A stretch of DNA of 64,000 nucleotides from Hoplostethus atlanticus (taxonomy: Eukaryota; Chordata; Actinopteri; Trachichthyiformes; Trachichthyidae): positions 496,001 to 560,000 of the forward strand of contig JAXDDX010000034.1 in NCBI GenBank assembly GCA_034670405.1, given 5' to 3'. Below the pieces are notes generated by a model. The model was given only the letters and a program-made list of their open reading frames with translations, searched no databases and had not been told where the DNA came from. Below are positions 32,387 to 41,563 of the stretch, in pieces (the stretch's first letter is position 1; every line of letters starts with the position of its first letter). Both the position numbers and the translations under genes were made by a program.

Positions 32387-35300
32387 CTGTAAGCAAAGAA
32401 AAAATATATTTATGTCAGAATTTAAGAGTGTATAACATTACATTTCAGAATATAACATGCAAACACAATTCAGCACAAAAACTCAGATTAACATTTTGCA
32501 TCAAAAAAGATTCAAAGCTCTGATGCTACAAGTAGCTGATGCAGTGCAACCCAGCAGGACACTCCCATAAGTTAGCGTTCTCACCTCTTCATCTCCTTGT
32601 ACTTGCCCAGAGCCTCTTGGGTCACATACTGGATGAAGACTGGTTCCTGCAGCTCCAGCTCTCCAGGGACAGAGAGGATGAGTGGGGGGGAGTTCAGGAT
32701 GTTTACCTCCACCTTGGTCTCAGTTACAGATGCGTTGTCTCCATCGCTGCTCTTTGGCACCACCTGGGGAGTAGGAGAAGTATTGTCATATTTTACATCC
32801 TCATCATGGTCATTTTTTCACCCTTTTGCTTATTTTTCTTATTTTTTCTTTTGACCTTTTTTAGGTGTGCAGTTTATTGCAAGTTATTTTAGTTTATTAC
32901 AGTTCTTTTGATTAATGTTTTATCCAAGGCTGTAGTTCCTGAGCCCGGTCTCGAGACCACTTTCCTGACATCTTGGACCAAAATTCAATGTTGACTTTTT
33001 CCTTTTTCCCACTATTCTAAAAGTTTAGATGAATTCTTCTCCACCTGCACCACCTTTATTTGTTTTCTCCCAAGCCTTACAAATAATATAAGGGATTGCA
33101 CATGTGTATAGTATGTAATGGTCCTCAAACTTCTATGCATTGATTGGTCAAAATCCTAGTTGGATAGAGCTCCTGCAGATAGATCTACATCTCTGTTCAT
33201 CCTTTAGAAACTCCTTATGCATTAGTTTTGTGTTTGGAAAGACACACACTGTCACATATTTCAGTCCTGGTCTTGAATAGGACTGGAAATTTCTCTGTCT
33301 CAACCCTCTTCGGACCTGGTCTTGGCTTAAACTCAACTGAACCTGGTCTTGGAATTGGCTCAACTAAGGTCCTGACTACAGCCCTGGTTTTATCTGACAT
33401 TGCAAGTAAATTGTTAATCATGAAAAATCATCAACATGAATCATTTATTTACACAATCTGAACGACTCCCCCTCCTTGTCCTTGTCTTTTTCTGTCCTTA
33501 ATGAACAAAGTGTTACTCTGTCCTTTCATTCTTTCTCCCTTCACCCCTTCACCTCCTGCTCACCGTGGTGATACGAAAGATATTTGCAGGGATGCTGTTG
33601 TTGCTCACAACCTCAGCCACCCAGCTGAATTCGGCAGCCATGTTGGCGAACCAGCTGACCGTTTCATCAGTGTGGTGCTGGACAATCGACAGGATCTCTT
33701 CGTACTGCTCCTTGGACACATCCAGCAGTTGGGAAACCTCATCCAGCTCCACATGCAGCTCGCGCACACTAGGGCACTCTGGGAACAGGAGGAGGAGTAG
33801 TCAGGTGATCTGTCAGTATATGTGAATATATCAAGTGAGATAGTTCAGTAATTACAGGCTCTCCACAGCTAGGATGTATTATTGTGTGTGTGAGTGTGTC
33901 GGTGTTTCACCTGTGAGCAGGGCCCCCTGACAGGCCTCACATTGGTTCTGCAGCTGCCAGCACTCTGAAGTCTGTCTTCGCAGGTCTCTGCACAACTTCC
34001 TGTTCTGCAGGAAACGGGGGAAACTGTCCCTTGCTGCACCATACAGAGAACCACAATTAGTGCTGTCCAATAAGATTTGTTCTTTTGTTGATTGGTATCG
34101 CGTTAATTTCTTCCAGGGATCTTCCTGGTATCCACATAGTCATGAATAACAACAACTAAACATCTCTAACAAATACAAGTTATGATGTTTAGTGGTTCTT
34201 AAACATGTGCCATCATGGGCCTACCTTTCTTCCTCTTCTCGTCCACTGCCTCATGGAGATCATCAAACACCTGGGTCACCACGGCTCCAAACTCCTCCAC
34301 CACGCTCTTGCCAAAGTCAAAGAAGGAGTCCAGCACTTCCTCCAAGCCCACACCCTGCAGGAAGCCTGAGTTGCGGGCTGGGTAGAAGGGGTCGGAGGTG
34401 GTCTCCTCCTCCAGGCCATTGGTCTTGTTGAGGAAGGCCCCCTGGAGGACTTTGTCAAGTTTGCTGCCCATCTTGGAGACCAGGACAATGCTGCGATTCA
34501 CCAATGTGCCCACCTTGCTCATCAGGCGGTTGAAGGAATCCTCCATGCGGACCACCTCTATGTCAGGGTTGTCGGGGCTCTGGTTCACTAGGATGTCGCC
34601 CACTTCCACGGGAGGCTCACGAGGGCCAAAGCGTCTGGACACTCTGTGGAAGAAGTTCTGTACCTATGTAAAGTAATGGGTGAAAGAGCGTTTGTTGGAT
34701 AGTTTTGCTTAGACCTGTACTCTCTGAAGGAAAATTAGTGACTGGAAAAGAAGATCTGGTTGTGGCACACCCTGGGGTTTTAGATTTAGATTAGTGCAGT
34801 TTTCAATCATATGTCATTTTGATTCAAGAGTACGCACGATTGTATTCCAACCAAACAGCAGCTGATTCCAGTGATTAACACACGTTCAACCAGAGAGGGT
34901 AATTAATCAGTTAAACCCGCTGCTGGAAACCTCTTGGGTCATGATGGCAAAAGATTGAAAAACCACCGGTGCATCAACAAGAGAGAGTTCTTGGAGCTCT
35001 CTAACTTGTGGTACCCTCTAACTTTTAACTTTTTGCAATTCTCTTAGTCATTCCAATAAATAATTTCTCTGACAGGCAGCAGCTCAACAGGCAGTGCTAA
35101 GGTTTAGTGTTTGATTACTTACCTATAGAGCTGTACCATATGTATTATGTTAGGCATTATAGGTACAAGGGTTTGAAGGTGAGAGAATGAAAGGTTGAGG
35201 GTGGAGTAAGAGTTTTCATACCTTTACACGGAAAGTGGCAAAGCCCCTGCGGCAGGTGGAGGTGTAGAAGGTCTTACATGCGTCCTCCAGGCAGGGTCTG

Positions 35301-36077
35301 CACTCCTCCCACTCTGACTGCAGGGAGTCCTTACACTGTTCCTCTGCCTCCTCCAGCTTCTCAGTCACGTCCTGAGCCAGTTGGGCTGCCCCCTGGTGGC
35401 AGCAAAGGAAACGTTTGTTCTTTCTTTCTTTTTTTCTTGGATGTTCCAAAATAAATAAATGTTGTGTCAGTATTGAGTTAACGTTGTCCCCACCTTCTTC
35501 TTGTCACTGCTGTGTTGGAGGGACTTCATGAGGTGCTCATGCTTCTGCTCGTTCCTCCACATCACCTCCTTCATCTGCTTCACCCCGTACAGAGCTCTCC
35601 TCACCTCCTCATCCACCAGCTTCTCACCATCCAGGGATAACTCTGACAGAGCGGGAGAGGGAAGCTGAGTGAGATGTATTTATAAGCTGAACACTGTGCT
35701 TATAATGTAGTAAGTAGTCATGAAAGAAATCTTTAATTAAAAATAATTTGTATGCCACTTTTCTTAACAAAAGTTCAAAGTGAGTAGAATAAACCATCAG
35801 CTGTGTAAAGCATGATTTATTTTATTTATTTATAGTATATGGACACAGCTACATAAGGGGGAAATAGTGAATTACTGATGTTGGCACTGATGTTGAGGTC
35901 ATTTGAGAGACTTAGGTACTCCTGTGCTAACTCACGCTTTAAGGTGTCCTCTGACATGCCTTTGGGTTGGCCCTCAGCGGAAGAATGAAGGACATCCAGC
36001 GTCACCACCAGAACAGCCAAACCAAGCAGGATCTTCATCCTTAATCTTAGTCACAGTCTTGGAGAGCAAAACTCAAT
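32350..36077 (-). CDS. clul1: Clusterin-like protein 1, 8 coding exons
   Basis: This gene encodes a secreted clusterin relative, expressed mainly in cone photoreceptors in mammals. Its molecular role is poorly known. Minus-strand coding parts are 36038-35876 (3' end uncertain), 35642-35494, 35392-35222, 34663-34225, 34033-33911, 33778-33564, 32763-32585 and 32386-32350. They sum to 1,476 nt, 491 aa (human CLUL1 is 466). A signal peptide MKILLGLAVLVVTLDVLHSS starts the protein. Two five-cysteine clusters have exactly clusterin's spacing: C-X10-C-X2-C-X4-C-X7-C around residues 125-155, and C-X9-C-X6-C-X2-C-X7-C around 320-350. These form the inter-chain disulfides of clusterin. The region ELDEV..LLDVSKEQYEEIL matches the CLUL1 C-terminal half. 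Location beside yes1 and colec12 supports clul1 over clu. Confidence 0.92.
32585..32763 (-). CDS. clul1: clul1 exon: C-terminal beta region
   Basis: 179 nt, beginning VVPKSSDGDNASVTETKVEV and ending QYVTQEALGKYKEMK. The VVP start and the YV...AL..(F/Y)KE ending match human CLUL1 as recalled. NAS is a possible N-glycosylation site. The donor is AAGAG|GTGAGA. Confidence 0.92.
33439..33505 (+). repeat. Duplicated segment, copy 1 (clul1 intron)
   Basis: Starts AATCATTTATTTACACAATC and ends GTCCTTAATGAA. It is nearly identical to 36782-36850 apart from the C-rich middle. Confidence 0.85.
33564..33778 (-). CDS. clul1: clul1 exon: C-terminal helical region
   Basis: 215 nt. It encodes ECPSVRELHVELDEVSQLLD, VSKEQYEEILSIVQHHTDET, VSWFANMAAEFSWVAEVV and SNNSIPANIFRITT. 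The F.WV.E motif is shared with CLUL1. The acceptor is tgttcccag and the donor is CACCACG|GTGAGC. Confidence 0.92.
33911..34033 (-). CDS. clul1: clul1 exon: second five-cysteine cluster
   Basis: 123 nt after the acceptor tatggtgcag. It encodes RDSFPRFLQNRKLCRDLRRQ, TSECWQLQNQCEACQGALLT and one base of the next Glu. It carries four of the five C-terminal-cluster cysteines; the fifth opens the next exon. The donor is CACAG|GTGAAA. Confidence 0.9.
34225..34663 (-). CDS. clul1: clul1 exon: large central exon
   Basis: 439 nt. The acceptor is ttacatag before GTACAGAAC. An alternative AG six bases later would drop two residues. It encodes VQNFFHRVSRRFGPREPPVE, an MEDSFNRLMSKVGTLVNRSI segment and VVEEFGAVVTQVFDDLHEAV. 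Possible N-glycosylation sites are NQS, NRS and NKT. The donor is AAAG|GTAGGC. Confidence 0.9.
34791..34975. mobile_element. Second copy of the MITE-like repeat
   Basis: Shares TTCCAACCAAA, AGCTGATTCCAGTGATTA and TTCAACCAGAG-type blocks with 11568-11760. It lies in a clul1 intron and is more diverged at its ends. Confidence 0.5.
35222..35392 (-). CDS. clul1: clul1 exon: first five-cysteine cluster
   Basis: 171 nt, phase 0 at both ends. It encodes GAAQLAQDVTEKLEEAEEQC and on through EWEECRPCLEDACKTFYTST and CRRGFATFRVK. The cysteine spacing is identical to that of clusterin. The donor is GTAAAG|GTATGA. Confidence 0.92.
35494..35642 (-). CDS. clul1: clul1 exon: N-terminal helical region
   Basis: The acceptor gctctgtcag lies before AGTTATCC. 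The exon encodes LSLDGEKLVDEEVRRALYGV, KQMKEVMWRNEQKHEHLM and KSLQHSSDKKK. The DEEV..AL.G.KQMK pattern is the conserved start of clusterin-type chains. The donor is AAGAAG|GTGGGG. Confidence 0.9.
35876..36077 (-). CDS. clul1: clul1 first coding exon: signal peptide
   Basis: The acceptor catttcag lies at 36078, with 39 nt of 5' UTR and the ATG at 36038. It encodes MKILLGLAVLVVTLDVLHSS and then AEGQPKGMSEDTLKRELAQE. The donor is unsure: ATCA|GTAATT at 35876 or ATCA|GTGCCA at 35888. Both leave one base and keep frame. The choice changes the protein by four residues. Confidence 0.75.
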
Positions 36078-36519
36078 CTGAAATGATGTGACAGGTATGC
36101 TTGTCTATTTTTTCCTCCTCTGATTATGTGTAAGACTCACTAGTGCAGTGTGTATTTGCAGACAGGCAGGTGGACACATGTACCTATAGTGCACACACAA
36201 AAATTCCCATACAAACATGTATGCATGTGCACGCTCAAATACACACACATCCACGTGTGTACCTGTACGTTAAAATAAAGTAAATAAACAGTAGGTGCCA
36301 TCTAGTCTGATCCAGAAAGCTAATAGGATTTGAGCTTGAGCATGAGTTAGCAAACATTAACAACACATGTCCTGCCACTTGGGGGTGCTGGACAGTCGTG
36401 TCTATAATCGTAGCCACGGTGATACTCCACACGCGAGAGATTAAAAACAGGTCTCTGTGGCATGAAGGAAAGGCTGATGACTAAAGGCATTTTCTCCTAT
36501 TTCTCAAATTCAATGTTGA

Positions 36520-36680
36520 TCTCACTCTGATCAAAACAAGAGATCTCCAAATTCTCTCATTAACTCTCCTGAATATGAAACCATAAGATTAGAGAAAGAT
36601 CTCGAAGAAAAGTCAATACTGTTGCATTTTCCTATTGAAGCCCTGGGGGCCAACAGCCATATAGCAGGAGAGTATTATCA
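36520..36680 (+). repeat. Dispersed repeat, copy A
   Basis: Shares blocks such as CTCACTCTGATCAAAACA, AGATCTCCAAAT, AACTCTCCTGAAT and GCCATATAG with 38205-38420. Both sit on either side of the candidate clul1 first exon. Confidence 0.7.
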
Positions 36681-36781
36681 TTATATATATCTCATGTTAG
36701 CATCTTCACATTCTCATAAAGTCTAAGGAATCCTTCCTCCTGTGCGTCCTGCTGGCTTAGAGATCAAAGGCACATACCACC

Positions 36782-36850
36782 AATCATTTATTTACACAAT
36801 CTGAATGACCCCCCCCCCCCATGTCCTTGTCTTTTTCTGTCCTTAATGAA
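36782..36850 (+). repeat. Duplicated segment, copy 2 (clul1 first intron)
   Basis: The second copy of the segment at 33439-33505, with an expanded C run in the middle. It runs directly into a SINE-like tail. Confidence 0.85.
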
Positions 36851-36970
36851 GTCCTGGGTTTGAATTCAGCCCAGGACCTATGTTATCCCTCCTGTCTATC
36901 TCTACTGCTAACTATCAAATAAAGACAAAAAATAAATCCTGAAAAATATTGTTTTTTAAAAAAAAAAAGA
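36851..36970 (+). repeat. SINE-like 3' tail
   Basis: Runs from CCTGGGTTTGAATTC through CCTGTCTATCTCTACTG and AAATAAAGACAAAAAATAAA to a poly-A. The GGGTTTGAATTC part resembles a tRNA-derived B box. The tail style recurs at 56925-57005. Confidence 0.55.
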
Positions 36971-37830
36971 ATCCTGTGTTGTCTCAGACCTTCAGATCAA
37001 GGTGATCACAAAATGAGACAAAACTGAGATCTCCTCTGTTTCTCAGGAGATAAATAAAAGACGACTCTGAGCAAAAGATCTTTCCTCTGAGAAAGCTTCA
37101 ATCCTGCAGAGTGATCAATACAGAGTGCTAAATTGAAGAAGTTGGATCTTTATTGTTGATTGATTTAGATTTTATTATTTTTAACCATACTGTTAGACCA
37201 CTCTTTTCCTGCTAGTGTAGACAAGTGTGTACCTGTTAGTCATTAGGCTGATTGACAACAGCTTTGCCCTTGGTTGTTTACTTTGAGGCATACCATGAAG
37301 AGGTTACCAGTAGGGGGCGAAGCTCCTAGTAAGGTGCATTAAAGGGTCTCAGCTTGAGAACTTGGCAAGCTTTGTGTCTGGGCCATCTGCTGTGCCAGGT
37401 CCCTGGTGGCAACATCTCTAGCTGGAGTTTCTAACAGGCGATCTTATATATAGCTAAAGCTATTCTGTAAACAAATATTTCAATATGAATTATATAATAA
37501 ATTAAGAGGAACAAACTGTGCTGAAACTGTGCTGATATGTCCTAATGGGTACAATCACTGTTAACTACCAGGATACAAAATATCATGTCATGTATCATGC
37601 AGAAATACATGAAAATCAAATCAGAATGTGCAGTTCATATGATTAAAAATGTATTGGAAAGTCAATTTGTTCCTCCTCCCTTAGAAACAAATATTCAGTT
37701 TAGTGACATCCTGTCATAAAAACACATCTTGATTTGAATGAACAGAATTTAAAATGAAATCATAAAAGCAATAACAGGTTATGACAGATCTACAGAAAAG
37801 GTACTCAAAGGAACCATCGAGATAACTTAC

Positions 37831-38010
37831 CAGTGGAAGACTGAAGTGCTCCTGTGGACGGTGGCTGTCTGGTTATCTTCAGGTCTATTTTTTGCTCTTT
37901 CCATCCAAGCCTTATCCTATTACAGTCTTTGCCCGATGGTGATGCACACTAATCCAGTAGTCACCACACTGCCACAGACCTGTGTTGGCATAAGAGGTTA
38001 CAGAGATTAC
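37831..38010 (-). other. clul1: Candidate clul1 non-coding first exon
   Basis: A near-consensus donor, TTCCACTG|GTAAGT, lies on the minus strand at 37831/37830. It can join the acceptor at 36078, giving a 1.75 kb intron. A TATA-like TATATAAG lies at 38045-38038. The TSS is inferred from it. Confidence 0.45.
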
Positions 38011-38037
38011 TTATGTCATGTCAGACATAATGTTAAC

Positions 38038-38045
38038 CTTATATA
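38038..38045 (-). promoter_or_regulatory. TATA-like box of clul1
   Basis: TATATAAG on the minus strand, about 210 bp upstream of the candidate first-exon donor. The region is AT-rich, so this is a weak call. Confidence 0.35.
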
Positions 38046-38204
38046 TACTTATATTATTACTTCTGCATGTCACATAAACTAGTCTAGAAGCCAAAGAGCT
38101 GTCAGCGCACCGTTAATGTCAGGTACAGTACTATTAGTTTTAGAAACAGGACGGATCAAACGTACACCAAGAAAGATAAACAAGCACATATAAGCTCATG
38201 TTGC

Positions 38205-38420
38205 TCTCACTCTGATCAAAACAGCAGATCTCCAAATGATCTTAAATAAGTGTCATTTAACTCTCCTGAATGAGACCATGAGAGAAAGAACTCAAAGAAA
38301 ACTCAGTATGATGTTTTTATGACTCCTACGGTTTGGATGCTTCTTCTCAGACATGAACAGTTTTCACACACTGCTGCATTTCCCTACTGAAGCCACGGGG
38401 GCAGCAGCCATATAGTAGGG
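38205..38420 (+). repeat. Dispersed repeat, copy B
   Basis: Homologous to 36520-36680, with insertions. It lies just upstream of the candidate clul1 promoter. Confidence 0.7.
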
Positions 38421-41300
38421 GAAAATTGAGATCCTCCTCATTTCTTAACAGATGAAGGAAAGCAAAATATATTTTCCTCTGGGAATACATGTACAAAGTC
38501 TGTTCATAACACTGCTCACATACACTGACGCAGAGTCATGATTGTGTGCTGTTCTTTGTATTGCATCACTTCTGGTGAGATCAATGAGTTTGTCAGTGTG
38601 GAATCAATACTACAACTACATATATAAATGAATTTCAGCGTATGTGACGTTATATGAGTTGTAATGATAAACACAAGTGTGTGAATGGGTCTCTCACTAA
38701 CACTAAGATAAAGTAAAACATCACATGTCGAAGTTTGGTGTTGACTTTGTGTTTTCCACCCAAACCATTCCACAATGAAACAGATGAAAGTATGTCAGCT
38801 GTTTTCATGGCATCAGTGAGCAAGGCAATCATCCCTCTGCTTTTCAATACTTCCTGGTTGCTAAAAAATCTGAGGCTTGGATCATACCATCATATGGTAT
38901 ACCTTCTGCTGAATCGCAAGAAAAGATTCTTCTCCTGGAGCTGAACCAAATGTAGGTAGATCTCACAGGAACACCAACTGCTACTGTACATGTGCATTCA
39001 AACCACATTCACCAGCCCTCATTATGAAGTGATTTATGTCTTCCTTGGTATGTTCAACCTGCCAAGTATAAATCATCACCACCTATTCTCAGATCTATAA
39101 CCAGATGCAAAACTGGCAACCTGGAGTATCATTAGTAAAGGAAACATTCCTCTCAGTAGGTAGCTCCATGTTTCGCATCTCTACTACTGATGGAATGTGA
39201 AGGCCATGGGGTGAAAGGGTTCCTCTGTCCTCGTCTCTTCATTGGTGCCCCAGCTCCCTCTAAAAATGTGCCTTCTTTGCATGCTGTGACCCAGAAAATA
39301 GGGTCCTCTCTGGATAATAATCAGAAACAGCCAGTGCTATACCCAAGTCGTCGGGCCTGCTGACCCCCCTCCCCAACACCTGGTTCCTATAAGACTACTA
39401 GGAGAGGAGTTCTTCCCATGTTCTTCCATGGTTGACCTAGGCTCCAAACAGTCAACCATAAAACAGTCTCCTCCATAACGTGTAGTGTGAGACCAAATCC
39501 ATGCAGTCATTTTTGAAATAATGAATACACAGCACATACTCGCTCTAGAGGCTGGCACTCTGCAGGGGGTGCTGCAGGGGAAATGGTCGGTGTTTGGTCT
39601 TTTGTTTCGTCTGATGTCGGCACATCTCCATGAGCCTGAATGAAAGTCTCCGTCTCTGTTTTTAGAGGGCTTTATAAACTCCTTTAAGGTGTTGCAGCAG
39701 GTCCATATAATAGAAGGCTTATGATGTGCTCATGTGTCGGGGTTGCAGTAATGATCAAAGCGCGGGGTTCTGGACTGAAGAGATAAACAGGTGCAGGGGA
39801 TAAACTGTTTAACTGGATACTGAGGCCATTGATGAAGCAGTTATAGACTGAGAACCTGCTGGTTTGAAAGCCTTAAAGCTTATTGAGTTTTGTTTGAGGG
39901 ACCGTTACCTGTCCACATCTGTCAAGGAATTAGTACAGTAGCTCACTCCACAAACAGACCAAAGAGCAATGTGTAGCTAAAGACGTAGTTCAGTATGAAA
40001 GATGATAGAGAAAGTGGTAGAAAGTTGAGGAACAAATACTGTATGTGAGAAAAGGATGTTGATTGGAACCAGCAGTACTAGGATGAGTAATAGTTATTTT
40101 GGGAACCAGCTTATGAATTGCATGAACACAGCAAACTTTATGGCTTACAGCATATGTTGAGAATAAATTTACTTGAAATTTCACAAAACCTGGGACAAAG
40201 CCCACCTGGAAATGTTTAAAACTGTCCTTATTGTAATCATATTGTGTTACTTGTGTTATATTGTGTAATGCTTTGTTTGTGGTAGCTGATACTGATTTCA
40301 AAGTAAAAGTCCCCCTTAAATCCCCCTTTTTCAATTTGATGTGGCTGTCGATTGTCTCAATATATTTTACCAATGGTTTTTAACATATTTTCTGTTCTGT
40401 TGCCTCAACTAGTGTCATTCAGTTTGAGGCATTAGAGAATGTTCCCAAATTTATTTTAGAAAAAAATAGCTGTCAGCAGAGTTAACATCAATCATACTTG
40501 ATTCATCACATCACACTCTTATTTACACTGAATATAAGGTGTTTAATGATGAGTTTGAGTGGTTATGTATGTCGAGGAAAGATCCAGAGTTCGCCAAGGC
40601 AATAGCTGACGGAATATCATCAAAACATGAAATAAAACAAACAATTCAAGTTTATAATGATAATGTTTATTCCTCAAACTAAAAGGCACCTGTGCAGAAG
40701 GGCTTTTATTTTGTTATCCACTGTGTAATCAAGCCACTGAGAGGTTGCACAAATCTGTAATACAGCTGTCACAACTGTTGATTTCTCATGAATGTGTTAT
40801 GAAATAGTTCACAGCTCTATTATGCTATGTAAAGTCAAACGAAGTGTTACCAAAAGTTGTTATTGTTGCTTATACAGTACAGTTCAAAAGGCAAATAAGA
40901 AAATGGCAATTTTGACAGAGACATACTGTGTAGACGCTGAACAGCAGTTTTACTCAGCCCCATTTCCCACAAATCATCATCATCATCACACACACACACA
41001 CACACACGAAGCAACTAGGGGTGCAGACGGTGCGCCCAGATGTGAGGAACACGTGGTTTCCCCGAGCAACCCTACGGGCGCAGAACTTCCTCTCACGTTT
41101 GGACCACTTCTCAACCACTTTGAGTTACTTACTGCTGCGGGTACCAGCGTGCTGTTGCGGAACGGAGACACGTCCTCACCTCAGCACTTTTCAGAAACTA
41201 CCAGAAAGGTTGTAGGATACTTTATTGCATTTGCAACCCCAACGTTGCCACTTAGTGTTCCCTGCTTACAACCAACTTCATTCCTCCTCCCCCCTCTCAG
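38421..41300. other. Intergenic region between divergent clul1 and colec12
   Basis: No gene was found on either strand. It is mostly AT-rich with a short (CA)n run at 40987-41007. G+C and CpG content rise from about 41030 towards the colec12 first exon. Confidence 0.65.
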
Positions 41301-41563
41301 CATCTGACTTGCAACATTGCAGCTACCTGCGCGGACAAGGAGGTCGTCCCCAGCGTTAACAGTTACGGATGGAGCATTGAAGAGTTACCCCCCCCCCCGC
41401 CATCTACCATCCGGACGCAGGGACTGTGGATACTGGGTACAGTCGGTGATCAGAGGTGCAGTGGCGCTCAAGGGATATTTTGAGCAAATGCCATTGCAAT
41501 GCTGTGGATGTGACTTCAAACGACAACTTCGCGACGGTAGAGTTCTGTAAAGCACAATGAAAG
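41300..41563 (+). CDS. colec12: colec12 first exon: 5' UTR and Met-Lys
   Basis: The ATG at 41557 is followed by AAA G and a donor, AAAG|GTATGG, at 41563/41564. Only two codons and one base are coding. The 5' end is approximate, set where G+C content rises. The stop TAA at 41548-41550 is in frame with the ATG. Confidence 0.8.
41488..41550 (+). other. Candidate upstream ORF in colec12 5' UTR
   Basis: An ATG at 41488 opens a 20-codon frame (MPLQCCGCDFKRQLRDGRVL) that stops at 41548-41550, six bases before the main ATG. It counts only if the transcript starts upstream of 41488. Confidence 0.35.

Noticed and set aside
34192-34676. Plus-strand open frames opposite clul1
   Set aside because: They are shadows of the minus-strand clul1 exon, which has correct splice sites and family motifs.
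41317-41550. 77-codon frame in the colec12 5' region
   Set aside because: It begins at TTG, and only its last 20 codons follow an ATG. It is kept only as a short candidate uORF.
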